A stretch of 64,000 nt of DNA from an uncultured Paracoccaceae bacterium (lineage in GTDB: Bacteria > Pseudomonadota > Alphaproteobacteria > Rhodobacterales > Rhodobacteraceae): assembly GCA_947497985.1 (NCBI GenBank), contig CANMIX010000002.1:62001-126000 (forward strand), in the 5' to 3' direction. Of this stretch, positions 17,874 through 25,411 are shown piece by piece; the first letter of the stretch is position 1, and the number at the start of each line of letters is the position of its first letter. The notes under the pieces are model-generated. The model was not told where the DNA came from and searched no databases. It was given only the letters and a program-made list of their open reading frames with translations. The translations under genes were made by a program, and so were the position numbers.

Positions 17874-20024
17874 ATGTCGGGGTCCATTCAAGATACATTC
17901 TTTGAGGAGTGTGAAGACCTCCTTGAAGCAATGGACGAGGGTCTAACAGCCGTCGAAGGTGGCGAGCATGACCAAGAAGTAGTCAACGCGGTCTTCCGCG
18001 CTGTTCACTCCATCAAGGGCGGCGCAGGGGCGTTCGGCCTGGATGAACTGGTGGGGTTTGCCCATAAATTCGAGACTGTTTTTGATGAGTTGCGCAGTGG
18101 TAAGCTGGAATTCGATGCGGCTCTGATCCAGCTTTTGCTGCGGTCCAGCGACCATCTGGCAGATCTAGTTGCGACGGCTCGAGACGGCGGGACAACCGAC
18201 GAGGCACATCACAATGTGCTTATCGATGCGCTGCAAAAATACATTCCTGAAGAAGAGGAAGACCTAACCTTTGAGCCAATGGGCCTGGGTGGCGGCATGG
18301 GAGGCGGTTTTGCACCCGCACCGATCGTCGAGGACAAGGAGCGGGACTATCAAATCCGTTTCCAGCCACTCAAGGAAATGTACGGCACCGGCAACGAGCC
18401 ATACTTCCTGTTCCAAGCTTTGTCCGACCTCGGCGAAGTCGACATCAAACTGAATGATGCCGAACTGCCTGGGTTCGATACCATCGATGTTGATGAAAGC
18501 TACCTGTCTTGGGAAATTTCCCTGAAATCGGCAGAGTCGCAATCGTCTATCGAAGCTGTTTTCGAATTCGTTGAAGGACTGTGTGAATTGTCAATTTCTT
18601 CAGACGGCGATGCCGATGACGAGGCAAATGCACTCGCAGCGCTGAATGCCGCTTTCGGGACGGATGGTGATGACGCAGCGCCCGCCAGTGAGGCTCCTGC
18701 CGCCCCTTTTGAGGCACCGGTCCCCGCACCAGAAGCTGAGGTTTCGGTGAAACCTGAAGAGAAAGCTTCTTCTCCCAAGGCCGAGACCGCCAAGACGGAA
18801 CAGCGAGGCCCAAAGCCTACACTCCGTGTCGATCTTGAGCGGGTGGACCGGTTGATTAACGCCGTGGGAGAACTCATCATTAACCACTCCATGCTCGCGC
18901 AGCAGATTGCGAATTTGGATGCGGGTGATGTACGTGACGTCGAGACCGAACTTGAAGGTTTCAAAAACCTGGCGCGCGATATCCAAGAGGGCGTCATGTC
19001 CATTCGCGCACAACCGGTTAAGCCTTTGTTCCAACGCATGGCGCGGATCGTTCGCGAAGCTTCCTCTGCCACAGGCAAAACCGCCAAGCTGGTGACCGAA
19101 GGAGAAGCGACAGAAGTCGATAAGACCGTAATCGAACGCCTGTCAGATCCCCTTACTCACATTCTGCGAAATGCGGTCGATCACGGCATCGAGAAACCTG
19201 AAGATCGCGAGGCCGCGGGCAAGGAAAAAGCTGGTGAAATTCGCCTGACTGCGTCGCATCGGTCTGGCAGCGTCTGCATCGAGATCAGAGATGACGGGGC
19301 CGGTGTTAATCGCCCACGGGTCAAACAGATCGCGATTGAAAAAGGGCTAATTCCTGAAAATGCCGAACTGACGGATTCTGAAATCGACAACCTGCTGTTT
19401 ATGCCAGGCTTTTCGACCGCCAAGGAGGTATCAAACCTCTCAGGTCGTGGCGTCGGCATGGATGTTGTGAAGAACGCCGTGACAGGCCTTGGTGGTCGGA
19501 TCAATATCTCTTCCACACCGGGCAAGGGGTCAACCTTTACTATTATTTTGCCGCTTACGTTGGCAGTGATGGATGGAATGGTTGTCTCAGTTGCCGATCA
19601 AACCATGGTTGTGCCGATCACTTCTATCGTCGAAACGATGCGCGGTAGCGACGAAATGATCAACAACTTGGGCGCCGATGGCACCTTGTTATCAATCCGT
19701 GGAAATTTCGTACCGATCTGTGATGTTGCCGGCGCCTTAGGCCTACGCGGTGCATCCGATCAACAACCTGGTGTCTACCTACTTGTGGAAACCGAAACCG
19801 GCCAACGTAGCGCCCTAGCTGTCGACGACATCTTCGACCAACGACAGGTTGTTATCAAAAGCCTCGACGGCGTCTGTGGGAATATCCCGGGCGTGGCTGC
19901 GGCAACTATCTTGGGCGATGGTAAAATCGCCATGATCCTAGATCCAGAAAGCATCATTGCGGCCTCGCCTGCGGCAGCCGCCTTTGACACCGAGCGGAGA
20001 ATGAGCAATGCCATCGCAAGCTGA
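17874..20024 (+). CDS. cheA: Chemotaxis histidine kinase CheA
   Basis: 716 residues. The domain order is an HPt domain with His45 (FRAVHSIKGGAGAFG), then a P2-like insert around 155-245, then an acidic Ala/Pro/Glu linker. A dimerisation region follows (LERVDRLINAVGELIINHSM), then a GHKL ATPase (HILRNAVDHGIE, EIRDDGAGV, LSGRGVGMDVV) and a C-terminal CheW-like regulatory domain. It starts one base after cheY and overlaps the cheW start by 17 bases. Confidence 0.96.
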   Translation: MSGSIQDTFFEECEDLLEAMDEGLTAVEGGEHDQEVVNAVFRAVHSIKGGAGAFGLDELVGFAHKFETVFDELRSGKLEFDAALIQLLLRSSDHLADLVATARDGGTTDEAHHNVLIDALQKYIPEEEEDLTFEPMGLGGGMGGGFAPAPIVEDKERDYQIRFQPLKEMYGTGNEPYFLFQALSDLGEVDIKLNDAELPGFDTIDVDESYLSWEISLKSAESQSSIEAVFEFVEGLCELSISSDGDADDEANALAALNAAFGTDGDDAAPASEAPAAPFEAPVPAPEAEVSVKPEEKASSPKAETAKTEQRGPKPTLRVDLERVDRLINAVGELIINHSMLAQQIANLDAGDVRDVETELEGFKNLARDIQEGVMSIRAQPVKPLFQRMARIVREASSATGKTAKLVTEGEATEVDKTVIERLSDPLTHILRNAVDHGIEKPEDREAAGKEKAGEIRLTASHRSGSVCIEIRDDGAGVNRPRVKQIAIEKGLIPENAELTDSEIDNLLFMPGFSTAKEVSNLSGRGVGMDVVKNAVTGLGGRINISSTPGKGSTFTIILPLTLAVMDGMVVSVADQTMVVPITSIVETMRGSDEMINNLGADGTLLSIRGNFVPICDVAGALGLRGASDQQPGVYLLVETETGQRSALAVDDIFDQRQVVIKSLDGVCGNIPGVAAATILGDGKIAMILDPESIIAASPAAAAFDTERRMSNAIAS

Positions 20025-20496
20025 AGCAAAACAGTCTGACCACGAGGTCAAACATACCCAGTACAGTGAGTTCGTCAGCTTTGCGGTCACTGGCCAGGCA
20101 TTTTGCCTGAAAATCACCCAGATTCGTGAAATTCGACGTTGGTCGCCGGTTACAATCCTGCCACACGCGCCGTCAGACGTTCTGGGTGTAATGAACCTAC
20201 GCGGTGCAGTGATCCCGATTTACGACCTGTCTGCGCGTTTCGGCCTGCAGCAGACCGAAGCAACAGAACGCAACGTTGTCATTGTTGTCGCGGTTCACGG
20301 CAAACAAGTTGGCCTATTGGCTGAATCCGTTTCTGAGATCATCTCGATCAATCCGGAAGAGATCCAGGACACACCGCAAGTCGATAGCCGCAACACCATG
20401 GAGTACATTCAAGGAATCATTTCCCACAATGATACTATGGTTCGGATCATCAACTTGGACGCTGTAATTTCTGCCCCGGAACAGGTGATGCTTTGA
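20008..20496 (+). CDS. cheW: Chemotaxis coupling protein CheW
   Basis: 162-residue CheW SH3-like protein linking CheA to chemoreceptors. It has the typical FVSFAVTGQAFCLKITQIREI start, LPHAPSDVLGVMNLRGAVIPIYDLSARFGL, and GLLAESVSEIISI. GGAG precedes the ATG inside the 3' end of cheA. No chemoreceptor gene is present in the window, so the array receptors are encoded elsewhere. Confidence 0.95.
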   Translation: MPSQAEAKQSDHEVKHTQYSEFVSFAVTGQAFCLKITQIREIRRWSPVTILPHAPSDVLGVMNLRGAVIPIYDLSARFGLQQTEATERNVVIVVAVHGKQVGLLAESVSEIISINPEEIQDTPQVDSRNTMEYIQGIISHNDTMVRIINLDAVISAPEQVML

Positions 20497-21347
20497 CAAT
20501 AGCGAGCCCCATTGATCCCAAAGGTCAGGATTTTTCCATGACCGATGCCGACTTTGAGGTTGTCTCTCAGTATGCGCACAAGCATTTTGGGCTGGCGATG
20601 TCGAGCAGCAAAAAGCCGCTGGTGTCATCTCGGCTCGCCCGTCGTCTGCGACACCTCAAGATCGACAAGTTCAAAGACTACATCGCAAAGCTTGAAGGCC
20701 CAAATGCCGACAGCGAAAAGAATGAACTCTTGTCTTTGCTGACGACCAATGTGACGCACTTCTTTCGCGAACCACATCATTTTGAGACGCTTCGTGACGA
20801 TCATCTTCCGTCGGTGATCGAACAAGCGCGTCGTGGTGGTCGCCTTCGCATCTGGTCTGCGGCCTGTTCCACGGGCCAAGAGCCTTATTCAATTGCGATG
20901 CTTTTGAAATCGGTTTGCCCAGATATCGATCGTCTGGATGCAAAAATATTGGGAACGGATATTGATCCAGTCGTTGTGCAAAAAGCGCAAGCCGCCAAAT
21001 ATCCGTTGGATGAGTTAGCGCAAATTCCACGCGAATTTAAGCCAAAAGATCTATCAGGCGATACGATGCCGTCCAGCATTACGTCGCTTGTTACATTTGG
21101 CACGCTGAATCTCATCCAACCCTTTCCGTTTAAGGGAAAGTTCGACGCAATTTTTTGCAGGAACGTGGCGATTTATTTCGACACGCCCACTCAGCAAAAA
21201 GTTTGGAGCGCTTTCCAGCGGGTTTTAAATCCGGGCGGATTTCTCTTTATTGGTCATTCCGAACGCATATCGGGGCCCGCATCCGCCCATTTTAAGACTG
21301 CCGGAATTACAACTTATATCAACACGCCAGCCGGTGGGAATTCTTAA
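20493..21347 (+). CDS. cheR: Chemotaxis protein methyltransferase CheR
   Basis: S-adenosylmethionine-dependent methyltransferase that methylates receptor glutamates. It has an N-terminal CheR helical domain with TTNVTHFFREPHHFETL, a SAM-binding motif IWSAACSTGQEPYSIAM and IFCRNVAIYFDTPTQQKV. The longest frame starts at TTG 20493, overlapping the cheW stop with AGGTG upstream. The ATG at 20538 also has AGGA upstream and gives 269 residues. Both are plausible. Confidence 0.95.
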   Translation: MTIASPIDPKGQDFSMTDADFEVVSQYAHKHFGLAMSSSKKPLVSSRLARRLRHLKIDKFKDYIAKLEGPNADSEKNELLSLLTTNVTHFFREPHHFETLRDDHLPSVIEQARRGGRLRIWSAACSTGQEPYSIAMLLKSVCPDIDRLDAKILGTDIDPVVVQKAQAAKYPLDELAQIPREFKPKDLSGDTMPSSITSLVTFGTLNLIQPFPFKGKFDAIFCRNVAIYFDTPTQQKVWSAFQRVLNPGGFLFIGHSERISGPASAHFKTAGITTYINTPAGGNS

Positions 21348-21380
21348 GCACCCGGCAAAGCGAGCAAATGAGGGAATAAC

Positions 21381-21767
21381 ATGAGCTTGAAAGATCAGTT
21401 GAGAGTGATGGTTGTTGATGACATGTCCACCAGCCGTGGCATTCTAACCCAATGTCTGGATGACTTGGGTATCAGCAACTATATGGTCGAAAACAATGGT
21501 CAGTCGGCCTATCAAAAGTTAACGGCGACGCCAGTCCACCTTGTTCTTTCTGACTACAACATGCCCGGTATGGATGGTTTGGGTCTTCTAAAGGCACTAC
21601 GCGAACATCGTGTAACGCAACGCGTAGGTTTCATTTTGGTCACCGGCAAACCGACACCAGAAGTCATCGAAGTCGGCAAGCGTTTTGGTTTGAACAACAT
21701 CATTCGAAAACCCTTCACGGTTGCAACAATGAAGCAGTCCATCGAACAAGTTGTGGGTCGTCTGTAA
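21381..21767 (+). CDS. cheY: Chemotaxis response regulator CheY (second copy)
   Basis: 128-residue receiver with Asp13-Asp14, phospho-acceptor Asp58 (LSDYNMPGMDG), switch Thr (ILVTGKP) and conserved Lys (IIRKPF). GAGGGAA precedes the ATG. It differs clearly from the first CheY of the operon, so the two probably have different targets, as is common in Rhodobacterales. Confidence 0.93.
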   Translation: MSLKDQLRVMVVDDMSTSRGILTQCLDDLGISNYMVENNGQSAYQKLTATPVHLVLSDYNMPGMDGLGLLKALREHRVTQRVGFILVTGKPTPEVIEVGKRFGLNNIIRKPFTVATMKQSIEQVVGRL

Positions 21768-21769
21768 AG

Positions 21770-22096
21770 ATGAGTGGCCCAGAGAACGCTATAAACGATC
21801 TCTGTGCTGTCTCAGCACGCGAGATGCGCCAGCTACAGGAAAAGGTGCAGGTGCTCGAAGATGTTGTCTTGACGGTCTTTGAACGCGGCACCAAACCTAA
21901 CAGCCAGGAAATTCGCGCGCTGCAAGATTTCGACCTTGTGTCTCAAACCTTGGCTGGCATGTCGAGTTTCTTTGAAACGCTGCGCGAACACAATGTAGAA
22001 ACCGGTTCGGCAGACATCAACCTTGCCAGCGCGGGAGTGACTTTGGAAAAGTTACGCATGCGCTTACGCGATCATGGCGATCCGGCGGACGTATAA
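21770..22096 (+). CDS. Small conserved-looking protein at the end of the che operon, function unknown
   Basis: 108 residues, two bases after cheY. It is predicted largely helical (REMRQLQEKVQVLEDVVLTVFERG...LQDFDLVSQTLAGMSSFFETL), with no signal peptide or membrane helix. Its place before the operon terminator suggests a chemotaxis accessory role. CheZ-like phosphatase activity is a possibility only from position and helicity; no CheZ motif is evident. Confidence 0.7.
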   Translation: MSGPENAINDLCAVSAREMRQLQEKVQVLEDVVLTVFERGTKPNSQEIRALQDFDLVSQTLAGMSSFFETLREHNVETGSADINLASAGVTLEKLRMRLRDHGDPADV

Positions 22097-22104
22097 AGTC
22101 TTTG

Positions 22105-22140
22105 ACGCCGCTCCTGAGACGGGGCGGCGTTTTACATTTT
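22105..22140 (+). terminator. Intrinsic terminator of the che operon
   Basis: Ten-base stem ACGCCGCTCC/GGGGCGGCGT (22105-22114 and 22121-22130, one G-T pair) with a 6-base loop, followed by TTTTACATTTT. It begins nine bases after the last che-operon stop. Confidence 0.88.
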
Positions 22141-22265
22141 GCCTATCGTTGTCTTGCATATTGCGAAGTTCCAGTTGTTCATAGTCAGTATTCAACCAGC
22201 ATCATGTTGGTATCGGGTCAATTTCGCAGTATAGTTCCGATGCGTTATGTTCCGTAGGTGGGTCA

Positions 22266-23774
22266 ATGGTTTCCAAGTTTCTTCGCGTGTTGTGTAGTTT
22301 AGTCGTGGTTTCGCTGACCTCCGGTCAAGCCGCTTGGGCGGCATCTGATCGAATTGCGTTGGTGATGGGGATGGCGCGTTACCAATCCTTGCCGGGTTTG
22401 GACAATACCGCAAACGACGCGCGCGCCATGGCGGACACGTTGGAGACCATCGGTTTTGACGTTACACTGGCAGTCGACGCGAGCGGCGCAGAAATTACCC
22501 AACTGTTGGACGACTTTGCCTTTCGTTCCGAAGTAGCAGACCTTGCGCTGGTCTATTTTGCTGGTCACGGCATCGAGGTTCAGGGCGAGAATTTTCTGAT
22601 CCCTGTTGATGCGCAAGTGCAAAGCAATCGCGATGTCCAACGTCAATCGATTTCATTGAAGCAGCTGCTGGCCGCAGTCGACCGTGCGCGCAAGATGCGG
22701 ATTGTGATCCTTGACAGTTGCCGTGACAATCCGTTGGGCGATGGTATCGATCCAGTTCAATCAACTGTCGCGCAGCTCGCATCGGAACAGACCGCGCGCG
22801 GCGGCGGTGGTGGCCTCGCCGCAGCTGATCCAGATCGCGGCACATTGGTGGCTTTTGCTGCTAAGGACGGGCAAGTCGCGCTTGATGGTTCTGGTGAAAA
22901 CAGCCCCTTTGCTTTGGCTTTAATCGACAAAATGGTTGAACCGGGATTAGAAATCAGCCTGATGTTCCGACAGGTACGCGACAGTGTTTTGCGTCAAACA
23001 GGTAACTTGCAAGAACCCCACACCTATGGGTCACTAACTGGGATCCCCTTCTATTTGGCAGGTGCCGCCGAAGGCCAGCCGCAGTTGTCAAACAAGGCGA
23101 CTGAGGCATGGGCTGCAATCCGCCCCGATCAGGAAGAGCAGCTTCTCGCCCTTGCTGACCTTGGCGACACGCGTTCCATGTTGGGTTTGGCCTATATGCG
23201 GTTGAACCCCAATGAGGGGCAATTTGACCCTATCGCCGCCGTCTCATTTTTGCAGCGTGCCGCCGATGCCGGTTCTCCCGAAGCACAGTTCGAATTGGCA
23301 AAACTATATGAACGCGGGACGGGCGTCGAACCCGACGCCGAGAAGGCACTCGCACTCTATCGTGCCGCGGCAGATCAGAATTTTGCTGACGCAATCAACG
23401 ACTTGGGCTTTCTTCATTACCAAGGCGGCCTGGGATTGCCGGCCGACTCGCAAAAGGCCTTGCGGTTTTTCGAACGCGCTGCAGATCTGCGCCATCCACA
23501 GGCGCAGTTTAACTTTGCAGCGCTCATCGACGATGGGTTGATCCCAAGCAAAGGGCCAGAGGAGTCAGCCTTCTACCTCTATGCGGCTTTGCGGTCCGGC
23601 AGTGCGGATGTCCTTAATCTGTTGAGCGAACGCCCCAATATGTTCACCCCAGAAACACGGCGTGCGCTGCAAATGAAACTGCGGGAAAAAGCGTTCTATT
23701 CAGGTGCCATTGACGGTGATTTTGGTCCCGGAACCCAACGCGGCATTCGTCGCGCTTACGGGATTGAGGAATAG
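22266..23774 (+). CDS. Secreted caspase-like (C14) protein with Sel1 repeats and C-terminal peptidoglycan-binding-like segment
   Basis: 502 residues. A signal peptide (about 1-26, ending AAWAASDRI) is followed by a caspase p20-type domain with catalytic His101 (YFAGHGIE) and Cys152 (LDSCRDNP). Sel1-type helical repeats lie at about 305-440 (AQFELAKLYERGTGVEPDAEKAL). The C-terminal KAFYSGAIDGDFGPGTQRGI resembles a peptidoglycan-binding repeat. AGGTGGG precedes the ATG. It is the first gene of the T6SS island on the left and has a counterpart at 60505-61815. Substrates are unknown; a periplasmic location is inferred. Confidence 0.85.
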   Translation: MVSKFLRVLCSLVVVSLTSGQAAWAASDRIALVMGMARYQSLPGLDNTANDARAMADTLETIGFDVTLAVDASGAEITQLLDDFAFRSEVADLALVYFAGHGIEVQGENFLIPVDAQVQSNRDVQRQSISLKQLLAAVDRARKMRIVILDSCRDNPLGDGIDPVQSTVAQLASEQTARGGGGGLAAADPDRGTLVAFAAKDGQVALDGSGENSPFALALIDKMVEPGLEISLMFRQVRDSVLRQTGNLQEPHTYGSLTGIPFYLAGAAEGQPQLSNKATEAWAAIRPDQEEQLLALADLGDTRSMLGLAYMRLNPNEGQFDPIAAVSFLQRAADAGSPEAQFELAKLYERGTGVEPDAEKALALYRAAADQNFADAINDLGFLHYQGGLGLPADSQKALRFFERAADLRHPQAQFNFAALIDDGLIPSKGPEESAFYLYAALRSGSADVLNLLSERPNMFTPETRRALQMKLREKAFYSGAIDGDFGPGTQRGIRRAYGIEE

Positions 23775-23776
23775 GA

Positions 23777-24616
23777 TCACAATTTGCCTTCTGAAATCCA
23801 GGCGTCCAACTGACGGCGGCTGATCTCAAAATGCATACTGTCTTCGCGGCGAAAACCTGCACCCCAGACCCAACCTTCGTCAAAGAAGAAATCTGCCATA
23901 ATGGTGAGCCCAAGCTGGGTTTTGCCATCCGTAAAATTGTCCAGCTGGCCGTCAATATTCAGGTCCACGGCCAAGCCGTAACTATGTGTCGACAAAGCGT
24001 TCTGCGTCCCCCGGATACGGCGCACACACAGCGCACCCGCCGTGTTGATCCGGCGATACAGATCTGGGTCAGCCTTGCGGATGTTCTCAAAAACGACCGT
24101 CAGGCTTTCGATCGCTGGCCGCAACATGCTGACACGAATGGGGCCGACCTGCTCTGTGACCAGTTTTTCTTTTAGATCCGGGTTCGTCATGGGTTGGCAT
24201 TCGTCGCTTAAATTCTCGCGTGGTCGACCAAGGCGTTCGGTCAGATAACGCCCGCCAGTGACGCGCAGGCCGCGATTTACGTTCAAGCGATCTGCGATTA
24301 AGACCACCTGGGCGTAATCCAGATCGGCCCCTTCGGTCTGTTCCCAAATTTGTTGTTCCGCGTCTTCATCCGCAACGAATGGCACAGTCGGCGCTGTCCC
24401 ACCTGCAGGCAGCCGGGATAATTCATCCTCGACCTTTTGGGTTCGGACTTGCAGATCTTCGATTTGCTGACGCAATAGCTCTATTTCAATCCGCGCCCCA
24501 GAATCGATTGAGGCGCCCTGCCCCCCGTCCTGGGTCGAAAACCAAGACAATGCGAACCAAATAACCGGGGCTAGAACGATCCCGATTGCCAAAATGATGG
24601 CAGGCAATAACTTCAT
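23777..24616 (-). CDS. Membrane-anchored M15-family peptidase (VanY/D,D-carboxypeptidase-like)
   Basis: 279 residues. An N-terminal membrane anchor (1-25) is followed by a coiled-coil stretch (about 41-68). The C-terminal M15-type zinc peptidase domain has THSYGLAVDLNID (His211, Asp218) and SMHFEIS (His262). A periplasmic peptidoglycan peptidase role is expected for the family. It is convergent with the caspase-like gene (2 bases apart) and divergent from the OmpA gene. A role in opening the wall for the T6SS is conceivable but not shown. Confidence 0.82.
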   Translation of the reverse strand: MKLLPAIILAIGIVLAPVIWFALSWFSTQDGGQGASIDSGARIEIELLRQQIEDLQVRTQKVEDELSRLPAGGTAPTVPFVADEDAEQQIWEQTEGADLDYAQVVLIADRLNVNRGLRVTGGRYLTERLGRPRENLSDECQPMTNPDLKEKLVTEQVGPIRVSMLRPAIESLTVVFENIRKADPDLYRRINTAGALCVRRIRGTQNALSTHSYGLAVDLNIDGQLDNFTDGKTQLGLTIMADFFFDEGWVWGAGFRREDSMHFEISRRQLDAWISEGKL

Positions 24617-24716
24617 AACAGCCTCAAATACTCATACCTGTGTTCAGTTTGCGCGAAGTGGACGTCGCCCGTAAAGAGAGATGTGAAAATGTGAAACGCA
24701 TTCTGTGCGACACCCA

Positions 24717-24745
24717 TTGGCAGGTCACGGGGTGTGGTATACTAT
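24717..24745 (+). promoter_or_regulatory. Candidate promoter of the OmpA-ppkA unit
   Basis: TTGGCA at 24717-24722 and TACTAT at 24740-24745 are separated by 17 bases; an overlapping TATACT at 24738 gives a 15-base spacer. It is about 40 bases upstream of the chosen GTG start. Confidence 0.4.
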
Positions 24746-24767
24746 TATTGTCGATTGTATGTTAATG

Positions 24768-24775
24768 AGGGAGGG
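24768..24775 (+). promoter_or_regulatory. Ribosome-binding site deciding the OmpA-protein GTG start
   Basis: AGGGAGGG lies seven bases ahead of the GTG at 24783. It favours that start over in-frame ATG codons at 24759 and 24765 and a GTG at 24705. Confidence 0.65.
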
Positions 24776-24782
24776 TCGGGTC

Positions 24783-25367
24783 GTGCGACGTCTCAGCCAA
24801 GTTTCAAAAGCCTCTGTTTTTCTTCTGTGTTTTAGCGTCCTACCCGGTCACGCCCAACAAGCCGCAGGCGAAGAATTGAGCGTCGAAGAGATCACCGAAG
24901 CCTTTCGCAAGCAAAAGACACGCGGTTTGGTAATTGTGCCAAATACCAACGTCAGCGGCGCTGCAAATGAAGCGGTCCAAGGCACCACTGCCGTTGCCGC
25001 TGCAACCGAGGATTACACCCCCGTCGAACGTGAGACGCAGATCAACGTGCAGATCTCATTTGATTTCGACAGCGCCGCATTGCGCTCGGATCAGGCGCCA
25101 AAGCTCGACAATATGTGCACCTCGATGAAACTAATGGACGGAACCGTGTTTCAGATCATCGGCCACACCGACAGCTCTGGCTCTGCGGCCTATAACGAAC
25201 GTCTGTCATTGTTGCGCGCACAGGAAGTCCGCCGCCACCTGATCAGCACCTGCGGGATTGCCGACGATATGCTCAAAGCGATCGGTCTGGGGGAAACAGC
25301 GCCCTATGACAGCAGCGACCCGCGCGCCGACGTAAACCGTCGCGTTGAATTCCAGGCGCTCGGTTAA
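24783..25367 (+). CDS. OmpA-family peptidoglycan-binding protein
   Basis: 194 residues from the GTG with a strong ribosome site. A signal peptide ends near GHAQQ. The C-terminal OmpA-like domain carries ISFDFDSAALRSDQAPKL and GHTDSSGSAAYNERLSLLRAQEV, and ends with NRRVEFQAL. There is no lipobox, so it is periplasmic or attached by binding peptidoglycan. It lies 44 bases upstream of the kinase gene ppkA and is probably co-transcribed. It may present the wall to the periplasmic part of that kinase (inference). Confidence 0.85.
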   Translation: MRRLSQVSKASVFLLCFSVLPGHAQQAAGEELSVEEITEAFRKQKTRGLVIVPNTNVSGAANEAVQGTTAVAAATEDYTPVERETQINVQISFDFDSAALRSDQAPKLDNMCTSMKLMDGTVFQIIGHTDSSGSAAYNERLSLLRAQEVRRHLISTCGIADDMLKAIGLGETAPYDSSDPRADVNRRVEFQALG

Positions 25368-25411
25368 ACCCCGGTCTCTGCTGATCCTTTTGCACAAACG
25401 ACGAGGCCGCG

